Below, piece by piece: positions 43,969 to 45,166 of a DNA stretch of 45,166 bases (position 1 is the stretch's first letter; every line of letters starts with the position of its first letter). A program made the position numbers and the translations under genes. Source of the stretch: Pseudomonadota bacterium (GTDB taxonomy: Bacteria > Pseudomonadota > Alphaproteobacteria > Sphingomonadales > Sphingomonadaceae); the NCBI GenBank assembly GCA_016781555.1, contig JADDQD010000108.1, positions 833-45,998 on the forward strand, in the 5' to 3' direction. The notes under the pieces are model-generated. The model was not told the DNA's origin. It saw nothing but the letters and a program-made list of their open reading frames with translations, and ran no database searches.

Positions 43969-45166
43969 ATGGGTTTGTTTGGATCGGTCGGGCAGATGTT
44001 CGACGGCAAGCCGGGGTCACCAATCGAGGATTGGCTGCGGCAACAAGGGATCATGGCCGCAACGCCAGGGATCGGGAATGACATAATCGTGACTGGTCCA
44101 CAGCCGCGAGGTCTCTTCGGCAACACTTCCCTCGCTGCGCCTGCTGGCATCGGAAGCCCATCATACACAACGCCCGGCATCAACCCGGATGCTCCGCAGC
44201 CCGCGGGTTCGCTGGGTGGCCCAGGCGGATTGCTTCCCAGTCCGTCCGCGCCCTTGACCGGCGAGATTGGCGCGCCGCGTCACTCTGTCCCGAGCAGCAT
44301 TCCTCCGCAGGCTGGTCCTGCCTCTGGCGGGTTCCGTGGGATGGAAAGCATCCGGGATGAGCAGCCGCCGAAGAAGAAGGGCTCTCCTTTCCTCCGGGGT
44401 CTCGGCCGCGTCCTTCGGGAGATCGGGCACAGTGCGCCTGAGATGCAGGCGATGATGAACGGCGACTATTCCGCTGCCGCTCGGTTCCGCGAGATGCACG
44501 ATGAAAGGCACGGCAAGGAGACGGAATCAAAGCGCGTGGGAGAGCTCCAGCGCCAAGCCTTCGATTATCTCGTCCGAACCCGTGGCGTCGATCCGAGGCA
44601 GGCCATGATGATGGTCCAAGACGTGAAGAGCCTCGCTACCGAATGGAACACGCAAGAGCGCACCCGCGACCTCGCTCCAGGCCACACTGTCCGGAACCCG
44701 AATGGCGAGACCTACACGGCTCCCAAAACATTCGAAAACGGGCCGAACGTCTACGAGTACGATCCGCAGGCCGGCCCTCCGCAGCTTATCTTTCAAGGCC
44801 AGACGGATGCTCAGCGGGCAGTGGAGGAGTCGGGTTATGAGCCCGGCTCTCCACAAGCCTTCAACTTCCTGCGCGACTACCATCTCGACGGGCAGGGTCC
44901 GACCGCAGTCCAGATGCAGCAATCGCAGCTCGGGGTCCAAAGACGAGGACAGGACATGGGCGCGGAGACCGCTCGGCGCGGGCAAGACGTGAGCCGGACC
45001 AATAGCGAACGTGCCGCCGGAACTGCTCGCTACAACCGTGACAACACTCCAGTTTCGAGGGTCGTCAACGAGCGCGGCGAGGTTGTCGTGACCTATGCGA
45101 ATGGGCGTGTGCAGACGCTGCGGAACTCACGGCCGATGTCGCCGAGTCGCGGTGGGCGTGCTGGTC
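43969..45166 (+). CDS. Large phage-virion-like protein (Gly/Pro/Gln-rich), runs off right edge
   Basis: Open frame MGLFGSVGQMFDGKPGSPIEDWLRQQG...LQRQAFDYLVRTRGVDPRQAMMMVQDVKSLATEWN...VQMQQSQLGVQRRGQDMGAETARRGQDVSRTNSERAAGTARYNRDNTPVSRVVNERGEVVV; no stop before 45166, so absent from the track. Confidence 0.65.
   Translation, partial: MGLFGSVGQMFDGKPGSPIEDWLRQQGIMAATPGIGNDIIVTGPQPRGLFGNTSLAAPAGIGSPSYTTPGINPDAPQPAGSLGGPGGLLPSPSAPLTGEIGAPRHSVPSSIPPQAGPASGGFRGMESIRDEQPPKKKGSPFLRGLGRVLREIGHSAPEMQAMMNGDYSAAARFREMHDERHGKETESKRVGELQRQAFDYLVRTRGVDPRQAMMMVQDVKSLATEWNTQERTRDLAPGHTVRNPNGETYTAPKTFENGPNVYEYDPQAGPPQLIFQGQTDAQRAVEESGYEPGSPQAFNFLRDYHLDGQGPTAVQMQQSQLGVQRRGQDMGAETARRGQDVSRTNSERAAGTARYNRDNTPVSRVVNERGEVVVTYANGRVQTLRNSRPMSPSRGGRAG

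Overview
GC-rich alphaproteobacterial window, sphingomonad-like judging by protein families and intergenic repeats. (1) About 1-26.2 kb is a pectin/galacturonate utilisation cluster. It encodes pectinesterase (cut by the left edge), PL1-like pectate lyase, GH43, TauE/SafE permease, hexuronate MFS transporter, hydratase, KDPG aldolase, mannonate/altronate-type oxidoreductase, UxaA, a LacI-family regulator, UxaC, KduI, KduD, KdgK, type-B carboxylesterase, Gfo/Idh/MocA oxidoreductase, GH28, a TonB-dependent receptor, an esterase and a PL10-like lyase. I found seven copies of a 14-bp operator-like motif (GGAAACCGGTGTCA / TGACACCGGTGTCA) placed ahead of essentially every transcription unit. Two genes (kduI and the Gfo/Idh/MocA gene) each carry an apparent single-base deletion. 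(2) About 26.3-36.8 kb is chromosomal background: tandem PepSY proteins, CPA2 antiporter, an epimerase fused to a large membrane domain, DNA-3-methyladenine glycosylase, 2Fe-2S ferredoxin, DAHP synthase with an attenuator-like leader, RlmB and tRNA-Tyr. (3) From tRNA-Tyr(GUA) to the right edge is an integrated phage-like element whose integrase ORF reads antisense through the tRNA. The most notable signal is a set of palindromic 13-bp iteron-like repeats (TGCGGAAACCGCA) on an exact 33-bp grid inside a putative replication-initiator gene, an arrangement like the lambda O gene/origin. All calls come from reading the sequence; no database search was run.
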